From Asterias rubens (lineage: Eukaryota; Echinodermata; Asteroidea; Forcipulatida; Asteriidae): a DNA stretch of 64,000 nucleotides. The DNA lies in NCBI RefSeq assembly GCF_902459465.1, contig NC_047063.1, forward strand, positions 23,047,055 to 23,111,054. Reading direction: 5' to 3'. The notes below the pieces were generated by a model. That model was not told the origin of the DNA. It worked only from the letters and a program-made list of their open reading frames with translations, and ran no database searches. The translations under genes were made by a program, and so were the position numbers. Shown one piece after another: positions 1 to 12,066 of the stretch (the first letter of the stretch is position 1; every line of letters starts with the position of its first letter).

Positions 1-473
1 CCGATTGAGCTCAAATTTTCACAGGTTTGTTATTTTATCCATATGTTGAGATACACCAAGTGAGAAGACTGGTCTTTGACATTTACCAATAGTGTCCACA
101 GTCTTTAATGTCATCTTTAGTGGTTTTTAGGTTTATTTTGTCTCCTGCCTTGTGTTTTTAGGATGTTTGTAAATATCTATGTCACTGTGTATTTTGTCCC
201 GGTTATCTTTTTATGGTTCCTCCTTTTTTTTTTTTTTATCGGTAGATGCAAATTTCATGTTTTTTAATAAGATATTTATAAATACATTGAATTGAATTGA
301 ACGACCCTTTGGCCTTGTGTCATTTGCATTTTTGGGCAACTTCTGTTTAAAAAATAAAATTAAATAAATGAATAAGACGTTGTTTAGATAAGTTTCCCAT
401 GGTTCTCACCCACAACCTATAGTAGTTGCATCCTTCTGTATTCTGTTAACGTTTTTCTGTTCACCCCCTGCAG

Positions 474-643
474 CTACGGTCCAATGATGGCACCTTTCCA
501 ACAGACAGACTTTCCCCATATTTAAATGAAGTGTGCATTGGAAGTCTTTACGCAGAGACGGGAACCCAGACCGAGGAGAACGGTACCCAATATGCCAAGA
601 ATTACCCACAATGCCGTACAAGATTGCTACATTTAAGCCCAAC
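474..643 (+). CDS. Internal exon of an unrecognised gene (3' part of gene only)
   Basis: A 170-nt block lies between a strong acceptor (pyrimidine tract then CCCCCTGCAG, ending at 473) and a donor (GTGAGT at 644). The frame starting CTA CGG TCC is open throughout and gives 56 codons plus two bases, including the stretches TDRLSPYLNEVCIGSLYAE and NYPQCRTRLLHL. It ends with two bases (AC), which match the one-base start of both candidate terminal exons at 2317 and 2692. Upstream exons would lie outside the window. No domain is recognised: the peptide is polar with two or three Cys and no membrane segment. The paired splice sites, full-length open frame and correct phase downstream support a real exon; the product is unknown. 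Confidence 0.6.
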
Positions 644-2316
644 GTGAGTCAAAAAAAAATAAGCGGACGAAGACTTCAACCAACCAAACTATTTTCAGAG
701 CTACCACATCAGATTGTTACTTTTAAGAATTGCGTAGATAACTATTTCCACTATGCGCTGGACACTCTTGGTTATTACTCAAAATAATTGTTATCATAAA
801 AACTTACTTGGTAAGGAGCAGTGGAATAAAACATTGTGAGAAACGGCTCCATGAGAAGTAACATAGTTTTTGAGAAAGAAGTAATTTCTCACTAAATCAA
901 GCACTTGAAAGCACACAACTTGTGCATCGTGTTTTTCTTCTATTTTTCTCTCGCCACTTCGACGACCAATTGAGTTCAAATTTTCACAGGTTTGTTAATT
1001 TATGCATATATATAGATACACCAAGTGAGTAGACTGGTCTTTGACCAACGGTGTCCAGTGTCTTTGACCTCGTAGAGAATTTAATCTACCTTTATTGTTG
1101 CACCATCTTCCATAATAATTATCTTATAGTTCTTATTTGGACTCTCCTTTATCTCCTTTTTCCTGGTCTATTCTGCGACAGCACACAATAACCAGACGGT
1201 TCTTGTACAACAACGATCTACACACAGCACAGTAGATACTATGAATTGCATTGTGTCACTACAAACCAGTGCTAAATTTCGTAGAACTGCTTAAGCACAA
1301 AAAGTTGCTAAGCACAACAAAACTGTGCTTACCAGATCTTAAGGTTAGCAGCCAAACTGCTTTGTCACATGTACAATATGTGACTAGTGTCCTGCTCATT
1401 TCTGTTTAGCAGAAACGTGTTTAGCAATATTTGTTGCTTAAGCAGCTCCATGAAACTGGGCCAAGAATATCCCTTTATTGACCCAACCGGCCCAACAATA
1501 ATTTTGCTCATGCCATTTTCAAAGTCGCTGATTCTGGATCACGATGTGGACCTGTTGTGTGTTTTACAGTCTAGTGTTCTTGAGCCATGTTACTTCCTTA
1601 CTCATTTGCTTTGCTAGTTATCTTATTTTCCTCAGCTGTTTTCCTTTTGTGTGTAGGCATCTTGATCAAGTTTACTACATCAGTCACTCTGGCTACATGT
1701 TATTCACTCTTATTTACTGTATATTCAATTTAAGATAATTTTATTGACGCTCAAGGCTCTTCATGGCCTCCCTCTAACGTGCATCGAAGCACCCTGTATC
1801 CTTTGGAAATTTGGCGCTTTATAAGTACAGCTTGTTGCATGTTAATGACCATTCTAACTATTATCTGCGTTAAAAACAGGTTACTCTCAAATTACAAAAA
1901 GGTCAAATGCAAAAATCCAATGGGGACATTTTATTTATTAAAGCTGCACCAACACTTTGGTAGGGTTAGGGTGTTTGATACTGTCGTATTTTTTTTTTTT
2001 TTTTTTTTAAGACTAGCCTGTAAAAAGACTTCTCTTTTAACAACAAGCCCTTGGCAAATTTGTTTTATTTAGTTTAGGCCTAACATTGTTATTTTTTACT
2101 CTTAGTCGTTATACTGTCTTGTGCTGACTTTGTATGATAATCTAGATCTTTGTAAAGCTCTTATCAACATTTTTTGTTGCAATGCACACAAAAAATGTTT
2201 TTTTTTTTTTTTTTTGGGGGGGATTATTGTTCTTATTTCAGAAGATTAGTGTAGTGTTTACCATAGTTTGTATGCACAAACTGAACTGTTATCGTATATA
2301 ATTTCTGAACTTGCAG

Positions 2317-2362
2317 GCTCACCGACTGGAAACCCTCAGAAAAGGAACTCAAACAATTATGA
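2317..2362 (+). CDS. Terminal exon copy A (short C-terminus)
   Basis: It follows the acceptor ACTTGCAG. Joined in phase to the exon at 474-643 it reads TLTDWKPSEKELKQL and then stops at TGA (2360-2362). The surrounding 250-300 bp are repeated at 2430-2750, so this is a tandem duplicate of the terminal exon at 2692. It could be an alternative last exon giving a C-terminus 23 residues shorter, or a decayed copy; the sequence alone does not decide. Confidence 0.45.
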
Positions 2363-2691
2363 GAACTCAACGGGACTTTAAAATCAAGCTTTTGGGAATT
2401 TTGTGTATTTATGTTTAGGCCTAACATTGTGATTTTGTACTCTTTGTCGTCATACTCCATTGTGCTGACTTTTTATTGTGGTGCAATGCACACAAATAAA
2501 TGTTTTTTTTAAAGGATTACTGTTCTTAATTTAGTGTAGATTTGTGTCAAGCTCTTTTGAACATTTTTGTTGTTGAAATGCACATAGGCCTACTAAACAA
2601 TTTTTTAATTTGTTATTTTTCTTATTTTAGACGATGCAGTGTTATCCATATAGTTTGTAACTGTTATCATTTATAATTTCTGAACTTGCAG

Positions 2692-2806
2692 GCTCACCGA
2701 TTGGGAATCTTCGGAAAAGGAACTCAAACAGTCACGAGAAGCGATGGACAAAATGAATCTGATGTCAATGTGTTCAGATAACACCAGTCTTGAACTGTAC
2801 AATTGA
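2692..2806 (+). CDS. Terminal exon copy B (long C-terminus)
   Basis: It follows the same acceptor context (ATAATTTCTGAACTTGCAG) as copy A. Joined in phase to the 474-643 exon it gives 38 residues, starting TLTDWESSEKELKQSREAM and ending NTSLELYN before TGA (2804-2806). Copy A matches its first 13 codons closely, then diverges at a stop. The short acidic, helical-looking tail suggests a cytoplasmic or disordered C-terminus. The gene is not recognised. The following 0.4 kb is presumably 3' UTR; no clear AATAAA was identified. Confidence 0.55.
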
Positions 2807-5600
2807 TAATGGTGTGTAAGATTGAAAAACCCCAGTGGAAAACTAGCCGCACATGGATTGTTGCATAAGATCGGACGCCATTAGTGCGTAGATTGTGTGA
2901 GAGATTGTGTGCGTAGATGTCATCTGCACTCCATCCGCACTCTGATGGCCGAGAGGCAAATAGAGTTCAGGAGAAGTGAGCAAGGTCATTTGTCATCACA
3001 GACGATTCACTTGGAAAATTGGAGCAACCACTTGGTAGCCAGAAGATTCCTCACTACACGGTCCTGCTGTTTTCAAGATTTATTGTGCACATAAACAAGA
3101 TGTAAAATGATGGAGTACCCAGTAATAATGCAATTCGCACAGAAATCGTAAGATATTCCATAGCACCAGATAAACATGTTATGAACATAGTGTACCGTTA
3201 AAAGTTATCACGATGATTGACAACCAGATTGTGTGGTTCTGCAAGATCAACCAAAGAAAAATCACCAGTCTGTCCATGGTCTGTCCAACCACCCTGACCC
3301 ATAATGTTAATGTCTTCAATAGACACTCTCATCACATCCTCTCAAATGCGAAAAAAAGAAAACATTTCTAAAATGCTAAGCCAACGCCTAGTCCTAGTGC
3401 TTGTTAGCCTACAATCGGCTGTTGTACTAATTTCTGATGGTCATCACCGTAGTAGTTGCTTTTTTTTGTATACAAGTCGCCTGACACACAAGGCCTGAAG
3501 GCCACTTCAAGGTGTGGGCTACAATTATTTTTTTCCAGAGTCCATTGCCACCTACTCCTAGGGCTGAAACAGGGTTACCCCTTTCACAGTCCATACGAAT
3601 GTAGGCTTGGGTATCATCAATCCGAAGCCTGGCCGGTTGAGCAGAAAGTACTACCTCCCCAATTTTATGTAGCAAGTGTCACGACCGGGATCCGAACCCA
3701 CACCCTTCTGATCAAACACCAGTGCTTGAATCCAGTGCTCGTAACCGCTCGGTCATGACTGACTCTTTGTGAACCCTTTGGTGGTAAAGTTGCACCCCTG
3801 CCGCTCCATCCAGAGTGAATCCAGAAATCCCAATACCCATTAGTCCCAAACAGTTGTAAGCAATAATTATTAAAGGCACTAGACACTAACAATAATTACT
3901 AACCATAAATGTTAGCATAAAAACAAACTTGGTAATGAGCAATAGAGAGCTGTTGATAGTATAAAACGTTGTGAGAACGGCTCCCTCTGAAGTTAAGTAG
4001 TTTTTGAGAAAGAATTAATTTTCCACGAATTTGAAGTCAGTCTGGGGACGAAAATTCCAAATTGCTCCCGTGTGAAAGCGCCTGTAGTTTACAGAACTAC
4101 AAGGTTTGACAGATCTGTGTCGTCAGCGTATGGCAATGAGTGTTTGGGAAATGTTGCTCTACTCTATCAAACAATTTGGATGAATATATAGTCCTAAATA
4201 AATAGCAAGGGCACTTCACTCTTATTATGGTTCTTCGAAAGAATGTCAATAGTTGATTTGTCGGCGTTTTGGCTTTAAAATCAATTATTTTACTCAGTCA
4301 CAATGATCATATTTTATTTCTATCAGTTTGTTTCAAAGTTGGGAATAGGTCCTGTGATTTTCTTGTAGATTAAAAATTTAAATAATAATATGCTTTTTTT
4401 CTTTTATTTCCCTAAAAGTTATTAACCTTCATCTAGACTAAGTAGTGCAAATTGCAATTTTATGGTAAGTGGTAGTTATTACAGGAAGCTATAGGAATGA
4501 AATAATTTTATGATTCAGACACCATCCCAAGTCCATTGATCATACGCCTCTCAAAATATTTATGCATGACGTCTTAATTCTCATCCAAAATGATGCTATG
4601 AAATGGGCGCACTTCCCCCATCACTTACAGTGGGGATTAGCATTAGCGTAGCTCATGCATAAATATTAAGAAAGGCATATACGATCAATATTGTGATTTT
4701 ATTTTTAGGCTTTAATGTTGTTTTACTTCAGATTAATTCACCTAAACTGAAAACCTCTTGTAGTTTCATTGTTTATTTTAGCGTTTGAAATATTTAACTG
4801 GGTTAAACGAACAATAAAATAAGGTTCGCTTACCACCTGTCATAAAATCATTTTAAAATAATATCATATATAGGTTGTCCATTTCCATTTTTTTATTATT
4901 TTATAATGATTCGACCAATTATGTTTATGTCGTTTCAGCCGTTGCTACCCTTCGTGATGGTATATAGGTATTTAATAAGAAGTCAACTGAGGTTTTTTAA
5001 TCGGTGAAATAAACTATTATTTATATTCTATGTTAATTTTTTCGAGTTTTGTTAGAGTTATTTTATATGTCACTTAGTGAAAAGGTAATGTTTATGTAAA
5101 AAAAAAAACGTTAAAAAAAACTATGTTACAATGTTCAGAATCCGTCCACAACCCACTCTTGGGGACAATTCCAGCACGAAACGTTCCCTGGCCAGGTCTT
5201 GGTATACAATATGATGTTGTCAATCTCCTTCTAAGCTACACTTATATCTCCCGGCACAGCTATGTCAGTGAGTCTGACACATCTTCTTTGCCTTATATCT
5301 ATAAGACCACCATCTGGGGCCCTATTTTATATAACATGAGAGTCTGAATGCAACTTTCTCCAGAATAACGAAAAAAAAAAAAAAAAAAATGAACACAATA
5401 GGTCTTCAAGCAAAACCACAGAATAGCTTGAGAACACCAGAACATGATCAGGAGAAGGGCAAGAGTATTGAATGAATAGACGAGAAGCATGCGGGCATTA
5501 CTCGATAGATTAAAACTCTAAGTTATTATACTCTATCTAAAAACCAAGAAACTATCAAAATCTTTAACTAGAAATAAGACATTAACGATAGCTTATGGCA
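2807..5600. other. Intergenic, no supported gene
   Basis: Besides the presumed 3' UTR, a SINE (3,480-3,760) and a family A piece, it holds an imperfect inverted repeat at 4,530-4,690 (ATTTATGCATGA / TCATGCATAAAT). No coding signal. Confidence 0.5.
3480..3760 (-). mobile_element. tRNA-derived SINE
   Basis: On the minus strand the head has an A box (TGACCGAGCGG) and a B box (GGTTCGGATCC); the body follows to about 3,480. Confidence 0.6.
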
Positions 5601-5622
5601 TTTGTCACGTTTATGGATTTGT

Positions 5623-5811
5623 TTATTTCCCACTGAGTGATGCGAAGACGTCTTCGAACCAGAATCCGTATCGAGTCACATCCGTGTAAACACTGGGGGA
5701 GTTTTGTTTGGTACACCCGCGGCCCCAGCTCGTGATCCCCGCCAGATACCACCGCTCAACGTTCCCTGACTCATCCCGTCTACTGCACACCAATGGACCG
5801 CCGGAGTCACC
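5623..5811 (-). CDS. Gene 1 exon 5: catalytic Ser and C-terminus
   Basis: This 189-nt exon starts in phase 0 after CTTGACAG with [20 protein letters not shown], continues [13 protein letters not shown], and ends at TAA (5625-5623). Compared with the three other copies, [18 protein letters not shown] has become [18 protein letters not shown]. The changes fall around the S1 pocket, including Gly226 to Ser. Confidence 0.87.
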   Translation of the reverse strand, partial: GDSGGPLVCSRRDESGNVERWYLAGITSWGRGCTKQNSPSVYTDVTRYGFWFEDVFASLSGK

Positions 5812-8800
5812 CTGTCAAGAGGAGGGGAAAACAATCATTAATTTGTGAATAATGTGTAATTAGGTGTTTGGGGCGTTCCGACCGGAACAGCTTTTGTTTC
5901 TGTTGTGTTTCTTTAGGTGTTCGTCCGTGCAACGAGCACGAAAACCTGTTGTTATTTATTGTTCTGTTGTTGTTTTTTCGTTTTCTTCTCCATCCTCTTT
6001 TTTCTTTTCCGTGGAACTCTTTATCAGCAGCATAACTCAAGATCTAAACTGACTTGAAACTTGAAACTCATCAGGCAATTGAACCTCAAGACCAAGACGG
6101 CACATGACGTCACGCGGAAAAACATATAAATACAATTTAAAGGAACACGTTGCCTTGGATCGGTCGAGTTGGTCTTGAAAAGCGTCTTGGAAACGTTTGT
6201 TATAAAATCGATATGGTTAGAAAGATGTTGTAAAAGTAGAATACAATGATCTACACAAATATGCCTCGAAATTGCGTGGTTTTCGTTTTACCTCCTCGAC
6301 AAACACGGTCGGCCATTTATGGGAGTCAAAACTTTGACTCCCATAAATGGCCGACCGTGTTAGTTCGCGACGTAAAGTGAAAACCGTGCAATTTTGAGTG
6401 ATACTTGTGTGGATCATTATATTCTACTTTTAAAACATCTTTCTAACCATATGCATTTCATAACAAACGGTTTCAAACGCTTTTCATAGACCAACTCGTC
6501 CGATCCAAGTCAACGTGTTCCTTTAACTGGATGTCTGTGGCCGGCAGAGTTTTTGATAATTATTGCGAAATTATTTATTATTTATTTATTTTATTTTCAT
6601 TCTTCGGACAAAAAAAAAGCAAAACAATAAAACAAGTACAGGCCGTCCAGGGAAGGGCAAAAGTCAACAAACTTTCATCAAAAAAGATGTGCCCTCTCAG
6701 ACCTAGCTCATAAAAAATACACATTTATATACTATACATTAAACATTCTAAAATTTCAGAATTGTTTTTAGCAAAAGATTGCATGTAAAAAGCAATAACA
6801 CAAACGATATACACTAGGTTCTTTTTCAAAATGTCTACAGATTCACACCAAACCTACAGGGCTCGAAGACAATGACATTAGAAAGCCCCCCCCCCCCCAT
6901 CCGCCCCCGAACTACCACTTACCGAGGAACTGCAGCCCCTGAGAAATGAGCAAAACAAGTCATAAAACATAAATTTCGTCTCAGTGAGATGAACATTGTT
7001 TTAGCATGCAAAAACCCATCAACCAACCATGAATGATTTTATACCAAAACATCCCATAACTGGCCTATACGCCCCTACACGCCAAAACTGAGACGAAAAT
7101 ATTGGTATACAATGTCCTCCCACGTCCGGGTTCAACCAATCACAACGCATGATTTGTGTAACGGTGTTATAATAAAAAAAACTACCCATCGTATGCACCA
7201 TGCATGGTCTGGGGCAGATACCGGTGTGGAAGTAGTCTTGGTTCCAAGACCATTGGTGTTGCGCGGTCACACACAACCAACGTTCCGATTATGCACGGCT
7301 AAAACTGTACACGCTTGTAATGGACGAACGCTAGCGGGCGCTCTGTTTTTCTGATTTAGATCTCACCAAGCAACACCAATGGTCTTGGAACCAAGACTAA
7401 GGTGGAAGTAGATTATGTGCCCCCCCCCCCCCCCACCCCGCCAAACGGCAAATTATGTATAAATTCCATCTGATGATAGCGCCATCTTTTGAATTACCAT
7501 TATTCAATTCAGCCGATGTTAAAGCAATCGCACAACATCGGTAAACAGTATCACTTCGTGTATCACAATTTATATATAAAATTACAAACCTGTGAAAATT
7601 TAGGCTAAATCGGTCATCGGAGTCGGGAGAAAACGGGAAAACCCACCCTTGTTTCCGCACGTTTCGCCGTGTCATGACATGTGTTTAAAGGAACACGTTG
7701 CCTTGGATCGGACGAGTTGGTCTATAAAAAGCGTTTGTAATCGTTTTTTTTTTTATAAATTGCATATGGTTGGAAAGATGGTCTAAAAGTAGAATACATT
7801 GATCCACACAAGTTTGCCTCGACATTTTGACTCCCATAAATGGCCGACCGTGTTAGTCGACGAGGTAAACGGAAAACCGTGCAATTTCGAGGCATGTTTG
7901 TGTGGATCATTGTATTCTACTTTTACAACATCTTTCTATCCATATGCATTTGATAAAAAAAACGGTTAGAACGCATTTCAAAGACCAACTCGACCGATCC
8001 AAGGCAACGTGTTCCTTTAAAATAAATCCGTTGTTCTCGATATCGAGAATTGGTAATGTTTTGAAGTTTTTTCAAAAAGTTAAGCGTTTCATTGAAGTTA
8101 TAATAATATTTCAAGGGAAGTTTTTCACCATTACCTTCGGTAAACCCTTTAAGTTACTTGTAAATCTGTAAACTTTTAATTTTTTGTTCTGTTCAGAAAG
8201 TGTCCAATGGCTTAAAGCCATTGGACACTTTCGGTACACAGTATTGTCCAAGGCCCACACTTCGTGTTCCACAACTTATATATAAAATAACGAACCTGTG
8301 AAAATTTAGCCTCAATCGGTCATCGGGGTCGGGAGAAAATAACGGGAAAACCCACCCTTGTTTCCCCACGTTTCGCCATGTCATGTGTTTAAAATATATC
8401 CGTATTTCTCGCTATCGAGAATTGATATTGTTTTTATGTTTTCTAAAAAAGTAAAGCATTTAATGGAATAATATTTCAAGAGAGGTCTTTAACCATTACC
8501 TTCTATAAACCCTGTAAATTATTTGTAAATCTGTGAACTTTTTTTTTTTTTCTGTCCCGAAAGTGTATAATGGCTTTAAAGGGTCTATGTAACTTTTATA
8601 GGACAAAAAAACACAATGTCCACAGATGTACACTAAACTTACACAGTTTGAAGATAATGATAGTAGAAAGCTTCCCTGAAAATATTACGTGCTGAGGTGC
8701 TGTAGTTTTTTGGAAATGAGTAAAACAGTGTCATGGAAATCGATATAGAAAGGTTTGCGGTCATGAAAATCATTTTCGTCTCATGAGACGAAAACGATTT

Positions 8801-11800
8801 TAATCATTTGCAAACTATTTTCATGACATTGTTTTACTCATTTCTCAAAAACTACAGCACCCCAATAAGTAATATTTCGAAGGGAAGCTTTCCACTATCA
8901 TTATCTTCAAACCCTGTAGTAAATGAAATGACATTTTGAAAAAGTACCCAAATCCTTTAAATATAATTTTGGGAACACGCACAACGGGGAAAAAATCCAT
9001 GTGACACCGGACAGTGTGCTAAATGCATGTTCATTACCTAAAATACATCCCTAAATTTAAAAAGAAGTGGCTCTTGAGATGTTTTGCTCACCTGGCATGC
9101 GTCCTGGTGTACAGATCCTGCACAGATCATGTTGTTCGAAATAATTCCGGGGTAAGCATCAACGCAATCTCTGGGTTCAACAAGGGGAATTATCGCTTCT
9201 TGAAGAACGTGAGCAGCGTTACCATCCTCTAAAGGAAGAAACAAGATTGTATTTAGATTAAGCCAAACTGTAATTTGGCTTTCATAACACAATGCCAGCA
9301 TAAACCAAACTGTTCTGGAACAGGAAGTACTGGACACGAGTTCCCCAAGGATAACAAGTGGTGTGCATGAGTTTTGGGGAGTGTTTCTTCTAGGGTAATT
9401 AGCAAAAATTCAAAAATGCTGACCAACCAAAAATTGAGGAGAAATCTGAAGTTTAGTTGTATGACAATGTATCTGATTTAATTTTCAAGAGGCTGAGAGA
9501 CTTCTAAATATTTTTTGAGTATTTTTGAATTTTAAGCATTTACCATTGTTTGCTATATGAGTTGTGCACCCTTACCTGGTAGGTCTACTGCCCTCTAGTG
9601 GCAGAGCTTTCAAAAAGTCTCCCATTCTACATAACGGATAATGCTTGTGTGGGTCAACAAAGCTCAATATTAGAACCAGAGAACATTGCAGTATGTTTTA
9701 CCAGTATCTTTAGACCAAAAGAAATCAATGTTCAGATGACAACTAACGTTAAGACAAAATTAATATTAATTTGTTCAGAAATAAACTCTCTTCCCTGTTT
9801 TAATCAAAAGAAGACCAACACTAATTGTTGTTTTCATAAAAGCTTAATTATCGGCCTTGGTTTTGTACTCGTTTTCGACACGCGCGATACTTGCACGTAG
9901 TCTATCGTGTGAGTTACTAAGGAATGTTTCGGATTTTAGTATTCGGCTGAAAAACACGTTGAACAAAACTCTCATAAATTCTTACCCTTTACTGTGCCAA
10001 ACCCAGCGAGGTAACACACAGCGGTGCTGTCGAAGCCCTTACTGCCACCCGCGTCCCAACACACTGAGTTGATGAACTGACCTTCCTCTGGTAGTGGACT
10101 TGCAAGCACCATGACGGCGATGTCGTTGTCGAAGTTGTTGGGGTTGTAACATTCGTGAATGATGATCTGTGTCACGTCACTGACATGCTCGTTGTTGCCC
10201 TCGCTGTCATTTTCTCTGTTCTTGCCCAAAATTACCCTCCAGTTGGCTGCAACGTTAGCGCTGAGAAAATGAAGAATAAACCCTTGATAGTTAAACTAGA
10301 AGAAACCCCTCGAATCTTGCCACAAGTTTCACGGACCAGCTTTTTGTGTAAGGTTCTTTTATCTGGATCATCATTATCCACTTATCCCCAAATTTTTTCG
10401 AAACGCACGTTTAGTTCTTGCGCCCCTGCCAGATACCCCTCCCAACTTGCCTAATTATTTTTTCCCAAATTCCAAAAGATGTTTTCATAATAGTGGACCT
10501 TCTTAAGATATTTATTGTTATATTACATTAATTTGATACAATTATAAGCTTACCCTTGAGTTATTAAAACATCGACGCAGTGGGCCGCGGTAACAATGTA
10601 CCTGTTCTCCACCAAGGTACCGCCACAGCCGAAAGAACCAAGTAAATAAAGCTGGGCGTACCACGGCCAGGCACCGCGTGCAGCGTCTTCACCACCCACG
10701 ATACGCTGGGAGGTGCCCTCTGGTTGACGTGTTCCGCAACCGCCGTCTATATGAATAGTAATGACACACATTAATGTCATTGTTTGCATCATTTGGACTG
10801 TAGTAACAGTCTTCCATAGGGCCATGTGCTGTCTTGGTGCATGGATGTTATATAGACCTTATGCACATGACGTCATTTCTGTAGGGCGCCCCTCACCTAG
10901 AGGTCAAAAGAAGGTTGTTCATTGGCCAATCCTGTGCGCCGCGCGTACAAATCTGTGCGTTTCGATTGTTTTGTCACCGTTTTTCCACTAAGATGGCCGC
11001 TGGATGACGTCAATGCATGAGGTCTATACCGAGGAATGTTGCATGGAAACAACGCGTCACTTTGTAAAGCACCGATAAAATCAACAACAAAAAATACATA
11101 GTCTGCAATTAGATGTTTGTCTATGATTTTGTTTATACTCATTCTCATACGAAAGGAAAGAACATCCTACCAACGGGACCCCGAAGGATTGACAAAAAGA
11201 ACCAAAGTTGCTGTCCATAGAGGCTCTTCTCTCCAGTTGGTTTTAAAAGAGATTGATTGAAAAACATTTACAAATGCGCATATCCTACACACATGAGATC
11301 ATCTCCTTATAATTAGCCGAAGTGTGTCTGTGCCCTCATAATTTGCTGCCTTATGGAGTCTTATAACAAAATGGAAGGGATTGTTAACTACAGGAACAAA
11401 GAAAAGAACAATAGATGTCTCCACAGGGATGCAACAGGTGTGTGTGTGGGTAGGTATCCACATTCAAATCGGGGACCTATTACAAAAGGGACAATAGGTC
11501 CACGGTTGCTATCACAAAGGAAATCATTGTGGTCCCCAGTTGCTATCAAAAAGAATTCAACAAAGGAGGGTCCCGATTGCAGATTACACACTTGCGTGTG
11601 CGTGTGTGTGTATATGTTATTAGATCTCCTCCCTGGATACCACATTGACACTAGCGAAATTAACTCACTCGGAAGAAAGAAACTTCATACCCATCTATTT
11701 TGGAACAAATCCGTTCAAAATTGACAGAGTTATGGGCAAAAATACAAACACTTTGAGGGGTTTTGCGTGCCGTTAACACAGTTGGGGACACTGCAAGCAA

Positions 11801-12031
11801 ATACCAATGTCAATGTCGCCTGTTACCGTGAACCTCCTGTTGTCCCTCTTTTGTGTAAGCTTGTTTAATTTTTTTTTGCAACAGCTCCTACTGGTTTTGT
11901 ACACGTTTTCCAACTGTGGACACTTTCTTTTATTTTTATTTAAAAGCGTTATGTTCTGTTTCGTTCATTACCCCGTGCAAAAGGCTTCACGTTCCGCACT
12001 CCCGCATGCTCTAGATACCCCCCCCCCCCCC

Positions 12032-12066
<35 letters not shown>

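Noticed and set aside
3665-3760. Functional tRNA gene
   Set aside because: A and B boxes are present but the arms do not form an intact cloverleaf and a SINE body follows; the same unit recurs at 46.4 kb.
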